Source of the DNA: Deinococcus detaillensis
GTDB taxonomy: Bacteria > Deinococcota > Deinococci > Deinococcales > Deinococcaceae
Assembly: GCF_007280555.1 (NCBI RefSeq)
Contig: NZ_VKDB01000011.1
Location: 1 to 64,000 of the forward strand
DNA length: 64,000 nt
Direction: 5' to 3'
Positions 56,097-64,000 of the stretch are shown one piece after another. The notes under the pieces are model-generated. The model was given only the letters and a program-made list of their open reading frames with translations, made no database searches and was not told the origin of the DNA. The position numbers and the translations under genes are program-made. Position 1 is the first letter of the stretch, and each line of letters opens with the position of its first letter.

Positions 56097-58601
56097 TTAT
56101 CCCGTGTTCCGTACCCCCGCCGCGATGCCCTGCACGCTCAGCAGCAGCGGACGCTCATAGGTGTCTAGGCCGCCTTCCTCAGCCCGCGAGCGGCGCAGCA
56201 ACTCCACTTGAATGCGGTGAATCGGGTCGATGTACGGGTTGCGCAGCCCGATACTTTCTTTCAGGCGCGGCTCGTTGTGCAGCAGCTCGCCGCCCACCAC
56301 GCTTTCCACCTGCTGCACCGCTTTGGTGTAGGCGGTTTGCAATCTCTCGGCCAGTTCACTGCCCGCGCCGCCGAGGCTCAGGTAATCTTCAAAAATCAGC
56401 GGATCGCTCTTGGCCAGCGCCATCTGCGCGTTATCCAGCATGCTGCGGAAAAACGGCCACTGCTGATACATTTCCCGCGCCAGCTCAGGGCCAACCGCTT
56501 CAATCGCTTCGGGCAACCCGTACCAGCCCGGCAAGTTGGCGCGGTTTTGCGTCCAGCTCATCACCCACGGAATGGCCCGGAGGTTGCTCAGGGTGGGCGC
56601 ACCCGGACGGCGAACCGGGCGCGAGGCGATGTTGAGGCGCGAGATTTCGTGAATCGGCGTGACCGCTTCAAAGAACGGCAAAAAGTGCGTGTCTTCCACC
56701 AAGTCGCGGTACATCTGGGCGCTGATTTTGCTGGCCCGTGTCAGGGCGTCTGTCCAGGTCGCGGGCAAATCGGCTTTGGGCCGCGCCGCCGAGAGCAGCA
56801 GGCCGTAGAGGGCTTGCTCCAAATTGCGGTGAGCCAAAATCGGGTGGCTGTACTTGTCGGACAGCGCTTCGCCCTGCTCAGTGATGCGCAGTCCGGCGTC
56901 GATGGTTCCGGCGGGTTGCCCCAATATCGCCCGCGAAGCTGGCCCGCCGCCGCGCCCGATGCTGGTGCCGCGCCCGTGAAAAAACCGCCAAGGCACGCCG
57001 GCTTGCTCGCACACTGCGCTGATTTTGCGCTGCGCTTCGTGGAGGGCCCAGTTGGCGGCCAGAAATCCGGCGTCTTTGTTGGAATCCGAGTAGCCCAGCA
57101 TAATTTCTTGCACGTCGCCTGCCAGCACCGCACGGTATTCCGGCAGCGAGAGCAGCTCCCACATCACGCTGGGAGCGCGTTCCAAATCGCCCAGCGTTTC
57201 AAACAGCGGCACCGGTAAAATCCTAAAGCCGACTTCACGGGCCAGCAGCAGCGGCTCCAAAATGTCGCTGACCGACTCGCTCATGCTGATGATGTAGCGG
57301 CCAAAAGCGCGGGGGCCGACCAGCGCGACGGCCTGCTGCACCTCGCGGATTGGGCCGATGGTGCGCTCCAGCTCGTCGGGAAACGGGCAATTGGCAGGCC
57401 AGAGGGGGCGGCGCGACCTGAGTTCGGCGGCCAACACTTCCAACTTGGTGTGTTCAGGGAGGTCGGCGTAATTGCCCGACACGCCCGCTTCTTTGAGGAG
57501 TTCGGCCACCGCCGCCCCGGTCAGTTGGCTGTGTTCGCGCACGTCCAAGCTCACCAGATGCTGCCCAAAGGTTCGGGCCACCGTCAGCAGCGGAGTCAGC
57601 AGTTGGTCGGCGCTGCGGGCTTGACCGTCTTGGCGCAGTCTGGCGTCCAAAGCTTCCAAAGTGGGTAGCAGTTCCACCGGCTCTCCGCCGCGCACCGCGT
57701 CGTGGAGGTCGCGCAGGGTCTGGCGGTACGGTTCTTCGCCGCCCTCATCCTGAAGATGATCGGCTTGGCTGAGGTCAGTATAGGCCTGACGAATATGAGT
57801 CAGCAGCAACTCGCGGGCGCGTTCGCGGTGGAGAGAGAGCGTTTCGCGGGTGGCTTCCGGCGTCACGAACGGGTTACCGTCGCGGTCGCCGCCCATCCAC
57901 GAGCTGAAACTCAGCGGCAATTTGGCGTCGCTGCGCTGGCCGTACACATGCACAAAAGCCCGCTCCAAATCGCGTTGCAAGCGCGGCAGCGCCTGAGCGA
58001 TGGTGGGCAGGTAGCTCAGCCCGCCCTTGACTTCATCTTGGACGGTGGGCTTGAGGCGGCGCAGCTCCGGCGTGGCCCACATCGCTTCAATGTGCGCCGC
58101 AACGCGGGCGGTGGCTTCCTTGGCGGTGCCGGGGTCGCCCAAATCGGGAATGGTTTCGGCGACTTCGACCAAGTGGTTGCGAACCGTGCGCCGCCGCATC
58201 TCGGTGGGATGGGCGGTAAAGGTCAGGCCCAAATCGACGCGCTCGATTAAGGCTTCGGTTTGCTCGGCGCTGAGGCCCAGCACTTTGAGGTCAGTCAAGG
58301 CCTGCTCCAAACTCTGTGAACGCACGCCTCTGCGCTCTGATAAGGCCCGTACCCGTTCGTATTCCTCGGCCAAATTGACCAATTGGAAGTACCAGGTAAA
58401 AGCCCGCACCAGATTTTCGGCGTCTCCGACCTTGAGATCAGCGATCAGGGTTTGTAATTCGGCTGAACCTTCACCGCTGCGGGCCCGGCGCACCAGCGCC
58501 CGAACTTGTTCCACCAAGTTGTAAAAGCCTTCGCCCTCTTGCTCTTTGAGAACTTGTCCGAGGGTGCGGCCCAGTAAATTGACGTCGTCACGAATACCCA
58601 T
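56097..58601 (-). CDS. ppc: Phosphoenolpyruvate carboxylase
   Basis: 834 residues, somewhat shorter than enteric Ppc (about 880). Makes oxaloacetate from PEP and bicarbonate (anaplerosis). Catalytic His in TFTAHPTEMRRRT, glycine loop HGRGTSIGRGGGP, QPAGTIDAGLRITEQGE, and the C-terminal RNPYIDPIHRIQVELL and GIAAGVRNTG. Start: GGAGA 6 nt before ATG. Its stop lies 126 bp ahead of the T-box leader. Confidence 0.96.
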   Translation of the reverse strand: MGIRDDVNLLGRTLGQVLKEQEGEGFYNLVEQVRALVRRARSGEGSAELQTLIADLKVGDAENLVRAFTWYFQLVNLAEEYERVRALSERRGVRSQSLEQALTDLKVLGLSAEQTEALIERVDLGLTFTAHPTEMRRRTVRNHLVEVAETIPDLGDPGTAKEATARVAAHIEAMWATPELRRLKPTVQDEVKGGLSYLPTIAQALPRLQRDLERAFVHVYGQRSDAKLPLSFSSWMGGDRDGNPFVTPEATRETLSLHRERARELLLTHIRQAYTDLSQADHLQDEGGEEPYRQTLRDLHDAVRGGEPVELLPTLEALDARLRQDGQARSADQLLTPLLTVARTFGQHLVSLDVREHSQLTGAAVAELLKEAGVSGNYADLPEHTKLEVLAAELRSRRPLWPANCPFPDELERTIGPIREVQQAVALVGPRAFGRYIISMSESVSDILEPLLLAREVGFRILPVPLFETLGDLERAPSVMWELLSLPEYRAVLAGDVQEIMLGYSDSNKDAGFLAANWALHEAQRKISAVCEQAGVPWRFFHGRGTSIGRGGGPASRAILGQPAGTIDAGLRITEQGEALSDKYSHPILAHRNLEQALYGLLLSAARPKADLPATWTDALTRASKISAQMYRDLVEDTHFLPFFEAVTPIHEISRLNIASRPVRRPGAPTLSNLRAIPWVMSWTQNRANLPGWYGLPEAIEAVGPELAREMYQQWPFFRSMLDNAQMALAKSDPLIFEDYLSLGGAGSELAERLQTAYTKAVQQVESVVGGELLHNEPRLKESIGLRNPYIDPIHRIQVELLRRSRAEEGGLDTYERPLLLSVQGIAAGVRNTG

Positions 58602-58685
58602 GTGTTTCTCCGTAAGTGTTGAGGATCGAAATGGAAGGGGAACGGTTAATAAGAACCGAGAACTTCAGCTTCGCTTACGGATCAC

Positions 58686-59444
58686 TTATTCCTCGTAGTG
58701 ATATCGCTCAATCGTCAAGGCTTTGCCGTTCTCCAATTCAAGCATCACGCCGTTGAGTTCGGCTGGGCCTTCTTTGACGCCGAAGCGGTGGGGGCGCTCG
58801 GTCAGGAACTTCTGGATGGGGCCTTCCGGGTCAGCGCCGATGATGCTGTGTGCCGGGCCAGTGAATCCGGCGTCAGTCTGGAAGGCGGTGCCGCGCGGCA
58901 AAATTCGGCTGTCGGCAGTGGGCACGTGGGTATGGGTGCCGATCACGGCGGCGACCCGCCCGTCTAAGTGCCAAGCCAGCGCAGCTTTTTCGCTGGTGGC
59001 CTCGGCGTGAAAATCCACAAACACGCTGCCCAGATCGGGCTGCCCCAGCAATCTGTCCATCACCAAAAAGGGATTGTGAACTGCTTCCATAAAGACCCGC
59101 CCCAGCAAATTGACCACCGTGACGCGCTCGCTGCCGACCTCAAAGGTGTTCCAGCCGCGTCCGGGCGTACCGGAAGGCATATTCAGTGGGCGAATCAGGC
59201 GTGGGTCGTCCAGCAGCCCGTAGACTTCCTTGTGGTGCCAAGCGTGGTTGCCCAGCGTCACCGCGTCCGCGCCCGCGCCGGTGATGAGTTCAAACGATTC
59301 GCGGTTGAGGCCAAAGCCGCCCGCCGCGTTTTCGCCGTTGACGATAATGAAATCAAAATTGGAGCGCAGCTTGGGTAATTGTTCGGCCAGCACCCGCCTG
59401 CCGGGCTTGCCGTAAACGTCTCCTACAAAAAACACACGCAACAT
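58686..59444 (-). CDS. YmdB-family metallophosphoesterase
   Basis: 252 residues from ATG 59444 (TAAAGT 7 nt upstream; an in-frame start 9 nt earlier is less likely). Metallophosphoesterase motifs: [42 protein letters not shown]. Members hydrolyse 2',3'-cyclic nucleotides and influence RNA decay and biofilm formation. Substrate here is inferred from the family. Confidence 0.9.
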   Translation of the reverse strand: MLRVFFVGDVYGKPGRRVLAEQLPKLRSNFDFIIVNGENAAGGFGLNRESFELITGAGADAVTLGNHAWHHKEVYGLLDDPRLIRPLNMPSGTPGRGWNTFEVGSERVTVVNLLGRVFMEAVHNPFLVMDRLLGQPDLGSVFVDFHAEATSEKAALAWHLDGRVAAVIGTHTHVPTADSRILPRGTAFQTDAGFTGPAHSIIGADPEGPIQKFLTERPHRFGVKEGPAELNGVMLELENGKALTIERYHYEE

Positions 59445-59570
59445 GCCCCGCACTTTAGCGGCAAAGCGTAGAGGCCACGGCAGGTTTGTTTACGCCACTC
59501 CTGGTTGCGCTTGGGCCGGGCCAAACACGAACCGTCAGATCCAGTCAGAATTCTGTCAAATAGATTGAGA

Positions 59571-59576
59571 TAGAAT
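59571..59576 (+). promoter_or_regulatory. -10 box of the HD-GYP leader ORF
   Basis: TAGAAT, 6 nt before ATG 59583. Confidence 0.5.
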
Positions 59577-59582
59577 AAGGCC

Positions 59583-59639
59583 ATGAACGTCTGGCCCGAC
59601 AACAAACCAGCACCACGGCCAAGGCGTGATGAGGGTTGA
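59583..59639 (+). CDS. Leader ORF of 18 codons coupled to the HD-GYP gene
   Basis: ATG 59583 opens MNVWPDNKPAPRPRRDEG and ends at TGA 59637-59639, overlapping the TTG start at 59636 (TTGA). TAGAAT lies 6 nt upstream. The downstream start lacks a well-spaced ribosome binding site (GAGGG is directly adjacent), so translation of the HD-GYP gene may depend on this mini-ORF. Confidence 0.45.
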   Translation: MNVWPDNKPAPRPRRDEG

Positions 59640-60679
59640 GCGGTCCCTTCAGCCGCTACCCTTTTGACGATCTCGGCGCGACCGAACAGGCGAATCTTCC
59701 AGAGCGCTCGTTGGTGCAGGGCCAGCAACCGGACATCGAGGCCAATGACGCCGAGTTGCTGGCCTTGCAGCCATCGGCGCTGTTTTTGCTCGACCAAGCG
59801 GGCATCCTGATTCGGCTCGGCGGCAACTGGCAAGGTGTTACCGGCCTGCGGCCCGAGCAGGTGCTGGGCCGCCCGCTGCACCAATTTGTCAAGTTGCCGC
59901 CCAGCAGCCACCCCCAAGGCTTGTATGCACAGAGCGGCGTGTGCGAGGAAGCGTCTATCGGGCGCGGCGGCTTGTCGAAGCGGGTTCGGCTCGTTTGGCA
60001 GCGCGGCGAGGGCGGCACCGGCGGCAGTCTGGAGCTGCCCGGCCCCAGAGAGCGCGAAATTTATGAGCGCAGCGAGAAGTTGCGTCGCGCCGAGGTCGCT
60101 TTGGAGCAGACCATCACCTGTTTGGGCACCGCCCTCGATACGTTCCAGAGCCACCACGTCAAGCGGATGGTGTCTTACGCCGTCCGGCTGGGTCAGGCTT
60201 ACGGCCTCAGCGAACAAGACCTCAGTGCGCTGCGCTGGGGCGCGGCCCTGCACGACGTGGGCAAAGTGCGTGTTCCCCAACATATCCTGATTAAAACCGG
60301 GCCGCTGAGTGCTGACGAATTCGGTGTGGTTCTCCAGCATCCGCAGTGGGGCGCAGAAATTTTGGAACAGCTCGAATTTTTGCCCGCCGCTGCCCGTGAC
60401 ACTGTGCTCCACCACCATGAGCGCTGGGACGGTCAAGGCTACCCCGCCGGACTGCGGGAAGACCAGATTCCCCTTCTCGCCCGCATCGTGATGATCGCCG
60501 ACGTTTTCGACGCGCTGACCAGTGACCGCTCCTACAAAACGGCTTGGACACCTGCCGCCGCCGGCGAGTACCTGATCCGCGAATCGGGCCGCGCCTTCGA
60601 GGGCCACTTGGTGCGCTTGTTTTTGGAACGGGTTATGGATCTGGGCTACCTCTACGGCGATCAGGCGGGCACGCCCTGA
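59636..60679 (+). CDS. PAS/HD-GYP c-di-GMP phosphodiesterase
   Basis: 347 residues from TTG. N-terminal PAS-like domain about 35-135 (LLALQPSALFLLDQAGILI, VTGLRPEQVLG), then a complete HD-GYP domain: ALHDVGKVRVPQHIL (HD), HHHERWDGQGYPAGL (HH and GYP) and ARIVMIADVFDALTSDRSYK. All metal-binding residues are present, so it should degrade c-di-GMP. Coupled to an 18-codon leader ORF. Confidence 0.9.
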   Translation: MSGPFSRYPFDDLGATEQANLPERSLVQGQQPDIEANDAELLALQPSALFLLDQAGILIRLGGNWQGVTGLRPEQVLGRPLHQFVKLPPSSHPQGLYAQSGVCEEASIGRGGLSKRVRLVWQRGEGGTGGSLELPGPREREIYERSEKLRRAEVALEQTITCLGTALDTFQSHHVKRMVSYAVRLGQAYGLSEQDLSALRWGAALHDVGKVRVPQHILIKTGPLSADEFGVVLQHPQWGAEILEQLEFLPAAARDTVLHHHERWDGQGYPAGLREDQIPLLARIVMIADVFDALTSDRSYKTAWTPAAAGEYLIRESGRAFEGHLVRLFLERVMDLGYLYGDQAGTP

Positions 60680-60746
60680 GCGGATTGAAAACGCTTTCAT
60701 CGGCGGGCGGCTTCTCCGTATTGGCCTTTATGAAAGCGCTGCCCTT

Positions 60747-61937
60747 TTAGCGAATAATCCGCGCCGGCTCGATGCCTGCCGCCCGCCGCGCCGGAAGCAG
60801 CGCCGCCAGCAGCGTGGTGCTGATGCCCAGCGCATTGACCCACAGCAGATCGCTCAGGCGCACCTGCACCGGCAGCGCGGTAATGAAATAAAGGTCGCCG
60901 GGAATCTGAAAAGGCCGCCAAGTAAAATACAAGCTGATGGCCAGGCCCAGCACATTGCCCAGCAGCAAGCCCGCCGCGCCGAGGGCCGCTCCCTGCCAGA
61001 CAAATGCCCAGATGATCTGCCGGCGCGACGCGCCCATCGCCCGCAAAATGGCGATCTCTGGCGTTTTTTCAAAGACGGTCAGCGTCAGCACATTGGCAAT
61101 GCCGAACGCCGCCACGATCACGATCAAAAACACCACGAAGCCGATGACCTGCTTTTGCAACTTGAGTTGGTCGAGCAGCGAGCCGTAGAGATTTTGCCAG
61201 GGCAGGCTGCTGTACGGCAGGGCGCTACTGATCGCTTGCCCCACCTGCGGCGCGAGGTCGGGGTCTTTGAGGCGGGCTTGGTAGCCGCTGACGCGGGTGT
61301 TGCCCTGAATCTGTTGCAAGGTGCTCAGCGGCACGAAGGCGTAAGCGCTGTCGATCAGGTAATTGCCGCTGCGGAAAATGCCCGCCACTTTGAGGACGCT
61401 GCGGCGCTGGGTGCTGCCGGCCAGTAAGCGCAACTCCTGACCCTGAAAGGCTCCGAGGCTCTGGGCAAGGGCGCTGCCCAGCAGCACTTCATTGGGCTTG
61501 AGGGTCGCCAGCAACTGACTTTCCTCGGGCGGGAGGCCCAGCACCTTACCTGCTTCGGCGGTGACGCCAAACAGCGTGGCAAAATCCAGCCCCGCGCCGC
61601 GTCCGTCTGAGGCCGGCCGGGTCAGTAAGCCTTTGTCGGCCAGAAACGGCATAAAGGCCACGACGTCTTTGTTTTGCCGCAGCGCTTTTTCCATTTCAGG
61701 ATCAGCGCCGCCGGGCGTGAAACGGGTCAGGCTCAGGTGGGGCGTGGCCCGCAAGGTCGCCTGAATAAGAGCGCCGGTAAAGCCGTTGGTGAGGCTCAGC
61801 GCCGCGATCAGCACCATCACGCCGACGGCGATGCCCAGCACGGTGCTTAAGTTTTGGGTGCGCCGCCGCCGCAAATGGGCGCGGGCCAGTGTCAACGGCA
61901 GCGAAGTGGGAGCGGGAGGTCGGGAAGGTGCGGGCAC
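60747..61937 (-). CDS. ABC transporter permease, FtsX/LolC-MacB type
   Basis: 396 residues. TM1 about 33-52, a periplasmic MacB-like domain about 55-265, then three helices (about 270-390) and the FtsX-type ILRAMGASRRQI coupling motif, ending ARRAAGIEPARIIR. Such permeases work mechanically on lipoproteins or peptides. No ATPase gene is adjacent. GTG 61937; TATCCT lies 8 nt upstream. Confidence 0.87.
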   Translation of the reverse strand: MPAPSRPPAPTSLPLTLARAHLRRRRTQNLSTVLGIAVGVMVLIAALSLTNGFTGALIQATLRATPHLSLTRFTPGGADPEMEKALRQNKDVVAFMPFLADKGLLTRPASDGRGAGLDFATLFGVTAEAGKVLGLPPEESQLLATLKPNEVLLGSALAQSLGAFQGQELRLLAGSTQRRSVLKVAGIFRSGNYLIDSAYAFVPLSTLQQIQGNTRVSGYQARLKDPDLAPQVGQAISSALPYSSLPWQNLYGSLLDQLKLQKQVIGFVVFLIVIVAAFGIANVLTLTVFEKTPEIAILRAMGASRRQIIWAFVWQGAALGAAGLLLGNVLGLAISLYFTWRPFQIPGDLYFITALPVQVRLSDLLWVNALGISTTLLAALLPARRAAGIEPARIIR

Positions 61938-61955
61938 GTTCAGCGAGGATAGCAG

Positions 61956-61994
61956 AAGAGCGCTGGCCCACAGACTTGCGGCGGCAGCGCTCTT
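61956..61994 (-). terminator. Hairpin after the 3D-domain gene
   Basis: Perfect 9-bp inverted repeat AAGAGCGCT (61956-61964) / AGCGCTCTT (61986-61994), following the 3D gene stop by 28 bp. T content after it is low, and it lies in the promoter region of the permease gene, so it may have another role. Confidence 0.5.
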
Positions 61995-62021
61995 TGCGTT
62001 GACGTGTTGGTGCGCCCTGCT

Positions 62022-63062
62022 TTAACGAATGCCTGTAATCGTCACGCTGCGGGCACCCCATTGGTAGGCTTGGGCGCGGCTGCCCATCCAGATGTCAATG
62101 GTGTTGGACATTCGCACGTTCATGGTGTCTTCGACGATGAAGGTGCGTCCGTTGAGCAGGCCCGCACTGTCCTGCAAGGTCACGCGGCTGCCGTAGGGGA
62201 AAATGCGCAGCAAATCGCGACTGAGCGCAATGACGCCGGGACGTACCCGCGTGCCGGTTGCCGTGACAAAGGGGCTGTTGTCGGTTTGGCCCACGTCGCT
62301 GCTGTAGGCGGTGGCCTTGACCACTCGGCTGTAGCCGCGTTGCTGCGGCCTGCTGACGACAGGCGAGTTGGCCGGAGTGCTGACGGCTCTGGGCGCTTTG
62401 GCGGGTTGCGGCTTGGGCGCGGCGACTTGGGACTTGGGCGCAGCCACAGGCGCTTTGACTTGAGGCGCAAGTTGAGCTGCCACCGCCGCGACTTGGGTAA
62501 CGGCGGCACTGACCTCCAGTTGGCGCTGAAGCTGCGCTTGAACGGCTGGCGCGGCATTTAGAGTCGGAGCTTTGGTCGGAGCGGCCTTGACCTGAACGGA
62601 TGAAGCCTGCACGGGTTTACTTTCTATCGGCCCCGCCGCTTGACTCACCACCTGCCCAATCAAAGTGCTGCTGGGCAGTTGCGGCAACGTGGCGACGCTA
62701 AAGGTGGAGAGTGGAGCGCCCGGCGTTCCCTTGGAGACCGCAGCCTTGATGGCCGCAGATTGAGCGGCTGGTGCGGCCTGCGGCGCTGACGCCTTTGCTT
62801 TTTCGGGCGTGGCCTTGACTTCTGGCTTTATCTCAGCGGGCCACAGCGGCGCTTGACCGTGAATGATCAGGGCGGCGCGGGTGAGCTGCTGGGTCAAGCT
62901 GCCGCTCAAGCTGAGGGGCAGCGGCGTGGCGGCGGCCTTGAGCGCCTGCTTGGGCGGAGTCTGCTCTTTGGGTACTTGGGTGGTATTTTCACCGCTTTGC
63001 GCCGCCGCGAGTCCATACAAGCCGAAAGCCACCGCGCTCACCAACTGCATTTTTTTCTGCAT
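62022..63062 (-). CDS. Secreted 3D-domain protein with Ala/Pro-rich linker
   Basis: 346 residues. Signal peptide about 1-21, a long Ala/Pro/Lys/Gln-rich region (about 22-250, probably a cell-wall spanning spacer) and a C-terminal 3D (three Asp) domain of about 98 residues (KATAYSSDVGQTDNSPF, RVRPGVIALSRDLLRIFPYG, FIVEDTMNVRMSNTIDIWMG). 3D domains form a double-psi barrel related to lytic transglycosylases. Its C-terminal domain is nearly identical to that of the gene at 63440. AGGGAG lies 5 nt before the ATG. Confidence 0.85.
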   Translation of the reverse strand: MQKKMQLVSAVAFGLYGLAAAQSGENTTQVPKEQTPPKQALKAAATPLPLSLSGSLTQQLTRAALIIHGQAPLWPAEIKPEVKATPEKAKASAPQAAPAAQSAAIKAAVSKGTPGAPLSTFSVATLPQLPSSTLIGQVVSQAAGPIESKPVQASSVQVKAAPTKAPTLNAAPAVQAQLQRQLEVSAAVTQVAAVAAQLAPQVKAPVAAPKSQVAAPKPQPAKAPRAVSTPANSPVVSRPQQRGYSRVVKATAYSSDVGQTDNSPFVTATGTRVRPGVIALSRDLLRIFPYGSRVTLQDSAGLLNGRTFIVEDTMNVRMSNTIDIWMGSRAQAYQWGARSVTITGIR

Positions 63063-63439
63063 TCAACTCCCTGTTGCCGTGCTCCTGAATCATCTTGGTC
63101 ATTCTCGGCTCGACCTAAAACGGCTGAGCGCTGTCTGAATCTTCGTTTGTCCGGCTCAAAATCTGTTCTGAGCAACCACTCTCAAGCTCTAAATGGTCAA
63201 TAAGCGGTCTGAGGAGCCAATTCACTCAGCCGCAACGTTTCAAAGCCTAAGGACGCATCATGTATAAAAAATAAGAAAAAAGCCTTTAGATCTCATCTTA
63301 GAGAGCGCTTCTGACTGTTCTTTTTGAGCTTGCCGTTGCTTGGCTGCTCGAAGAATGAGAGAAAACCAAGCACGGCGGCTTAGTTCCTCATGAGTGATTG
63401 GAGACAGATTTGTGAAATTTTAGGGATTGACCGAAGAAT
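63063..63439. other. 377-bp region between the two 3D-domain genes
   Basis: No gene seen. It is markedly A/T-rich compared with the window, with T-rich runs on the minus strand (63271-63288). It contains the 5' region of the 62022 gene; TTGACC at about 63194 (minus) is a -35 candidate without a good partner. Confidence 0.4.
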
Positions 63440-64000
63440 TTAGCGAAGCGCCGTGATTCTGACGGTGCGTGAGCCCCAGGCCAGTGCTTGAGCGCGGCTG
63501 CCCATCCAGATGTCAACGGTGTTGGCCATCCGCACGTTCATGGTGTCTTCAACGATAAAAACTCGGCCATTGAGCAGGCCAGCGCTGTCCTGTAAGGTCA
63601 CGCGGCTGCCGTAAGGGAAGATGCGCAGCAAATCGCGGCTGAGTGCAATGACCCCAGGGCGTACCCGCGTGCCGGTTGCCGTAACAAAGGGGCTGTTGTC
63701 GGTTTGGCCGGCTTCGCTGTTGTAGGCGGTGGCCTTGACCGTGCGCGTCGCTCCCCGAGTGCGGCTGGCCGCCACTTCGTCGGGCAGTGCCGGCTCGCCG
63801 AGGCCCAGCATGCTTTGCACCGCTGTTTGGGTCAGGCTTGCTTCTGGCAGCTGCGGCAAAATGAGATCGCCCGTCACTTGCGCCGTGCCCAAAGTGCTCA
63901 GCGCCAATGCTGCCGCGCCGGCTAGGCCGAGAACCATGACGACAGGCCGCCCAGTCGACACGGTTTGGAGGGGTTTGGACTGGACAGATTTAGTCAAGGC
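63440..64000 (-). CDS. Secreted 3D-domain protein (start possibly outside window)
   Basis: At least 185 residues from TTG 63997; the frame stays open to the window edge, so the true start may lie beyond, or at ATG 63937 (inside the hydrophobic segment). A membrane or signal segment (VVMVLGLAGAAALALSTLG), a short linker and a C-terminal 3D domain (KATAYNSEAGQTDNSPF, RVFIVEDTMNVRMANTVDIWM). It lacks the long spacer of its neighbour, with which it shares the last 98 residues. Confidence 0.8.
   Translation of the reverse strand, partial: ALTKSVQSKPLQTVSTGRPVVMVLGLAGAAALALSTLGTAQVTGDLILPQLPEASLTQTAVQSMLGLGEPALPDEVAASRTRGATRTVKATAYNSEAGQTDNSPFVTATGTRVRPGVIALSRDLLRIFPYGSRVTLQDSAGLLNGRVFIVEDTMNVRMANTVDIWMGSRAQALAWGSRTVRITALR

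Overview
The window looks like ordinary chromosome of a Deinococcus species. The evidence is GC-rich coding sequence, characteristic gene sets (an alpha-aminoadipate lysine cluster lysU-lysW-lysX, a PhoH-type ATPase, type III polyketide synthase plus ICMT methyltransferase, DHCW cupin, YmdB-type phosphoesterase), and start-site architecture. About twenty genes carry a TANNNT-like -10 box only 5-8 nt ahead of the start codon and no ribosome binding site, as expected for leaderless mRNAs, which are known to be common in Deinococcus. I see no phage, insertion sequence, CRISPR array, rRNA or replication origin. The one tRNA is tRNA-Ser(CGA).

Layout. 1-2.3 kb: two tandem secreted VWA proteins with repeated C-terminal domains and a small secreted protein. 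2.4-6.2 kb: a SARP-type regulator and an orphan branched-chain amino-acid-type binding protein. 6.3-9.9 kb: a pseudouridine catabolic pair (psuK-psuG) and ruvB. 10-15.4 kb: secreted, rhomboid, PEGA lipoprotein, HD, 2H phosphoesterase and coiled-coil proteins. 15.4-20.3 kb: hflX with no canonical start codon, and a large PAS-GGDEF-EAL protein with degenerate active sites. 20.3-21 kb: a non-coding stretch with a possible small RNA promoter, then tRNA-Ser. 21-26.5 kb: murJ and a MoxR/DUF58/DUF4129 operon. 26.6-30.7 kb: type III PKS-ICMT, PhoH-like and aroE. 30.7-38.4 kb: a large CHASE-PAS sensor kinase, an LRV-repeat protein, a nucleoside/sugar-type ABC ATPase and a PAP2 phosphatase. 38.5-46.5 kb: secreted subtilase, SDR, App1-type phosphatase, class V aminotransferase, DinB, DUF4180, esterase, divergent endonuclease V-like protein and an Lrp regulator. 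46.6-48.2 kb: two damaged genes (Nudix with an in-frame stop, YqhA with a frameshift at a mononucleotide tract) beside a MazG-like gene. 48.3-50.4 kb: lysine cluster. 50.5-56 kb: T-box leader, DHCW cupin, ileS, an AroE-like gene and a membrane protein, apparently one transcription unit. 56-64 kb: ppc, YmdB-like, an HD-GYP protein, an ABC permease and two 3D-domain proteins.

The most notable points are: (i) three genes (murJ, the App1-type phosphatase, the HD-GYP gene) are each preceded by a tiny ORF whose start lies 6-7 nt after a -10 box and whose stop overlaps the main start codon, a shared leaderless-coupled arrangement; (ii) a T-box riboswitch controlling a cupin-ileS operon, with an IleS whose HxGH signature reads GIHH; (iii) a LysW that has lost all four zinc cysteines next to a double zinc-ribbon protein that keeps them; (iv) the damaged or unusual starts and frames in hflX, the Nudix gene and the YqhA gene.
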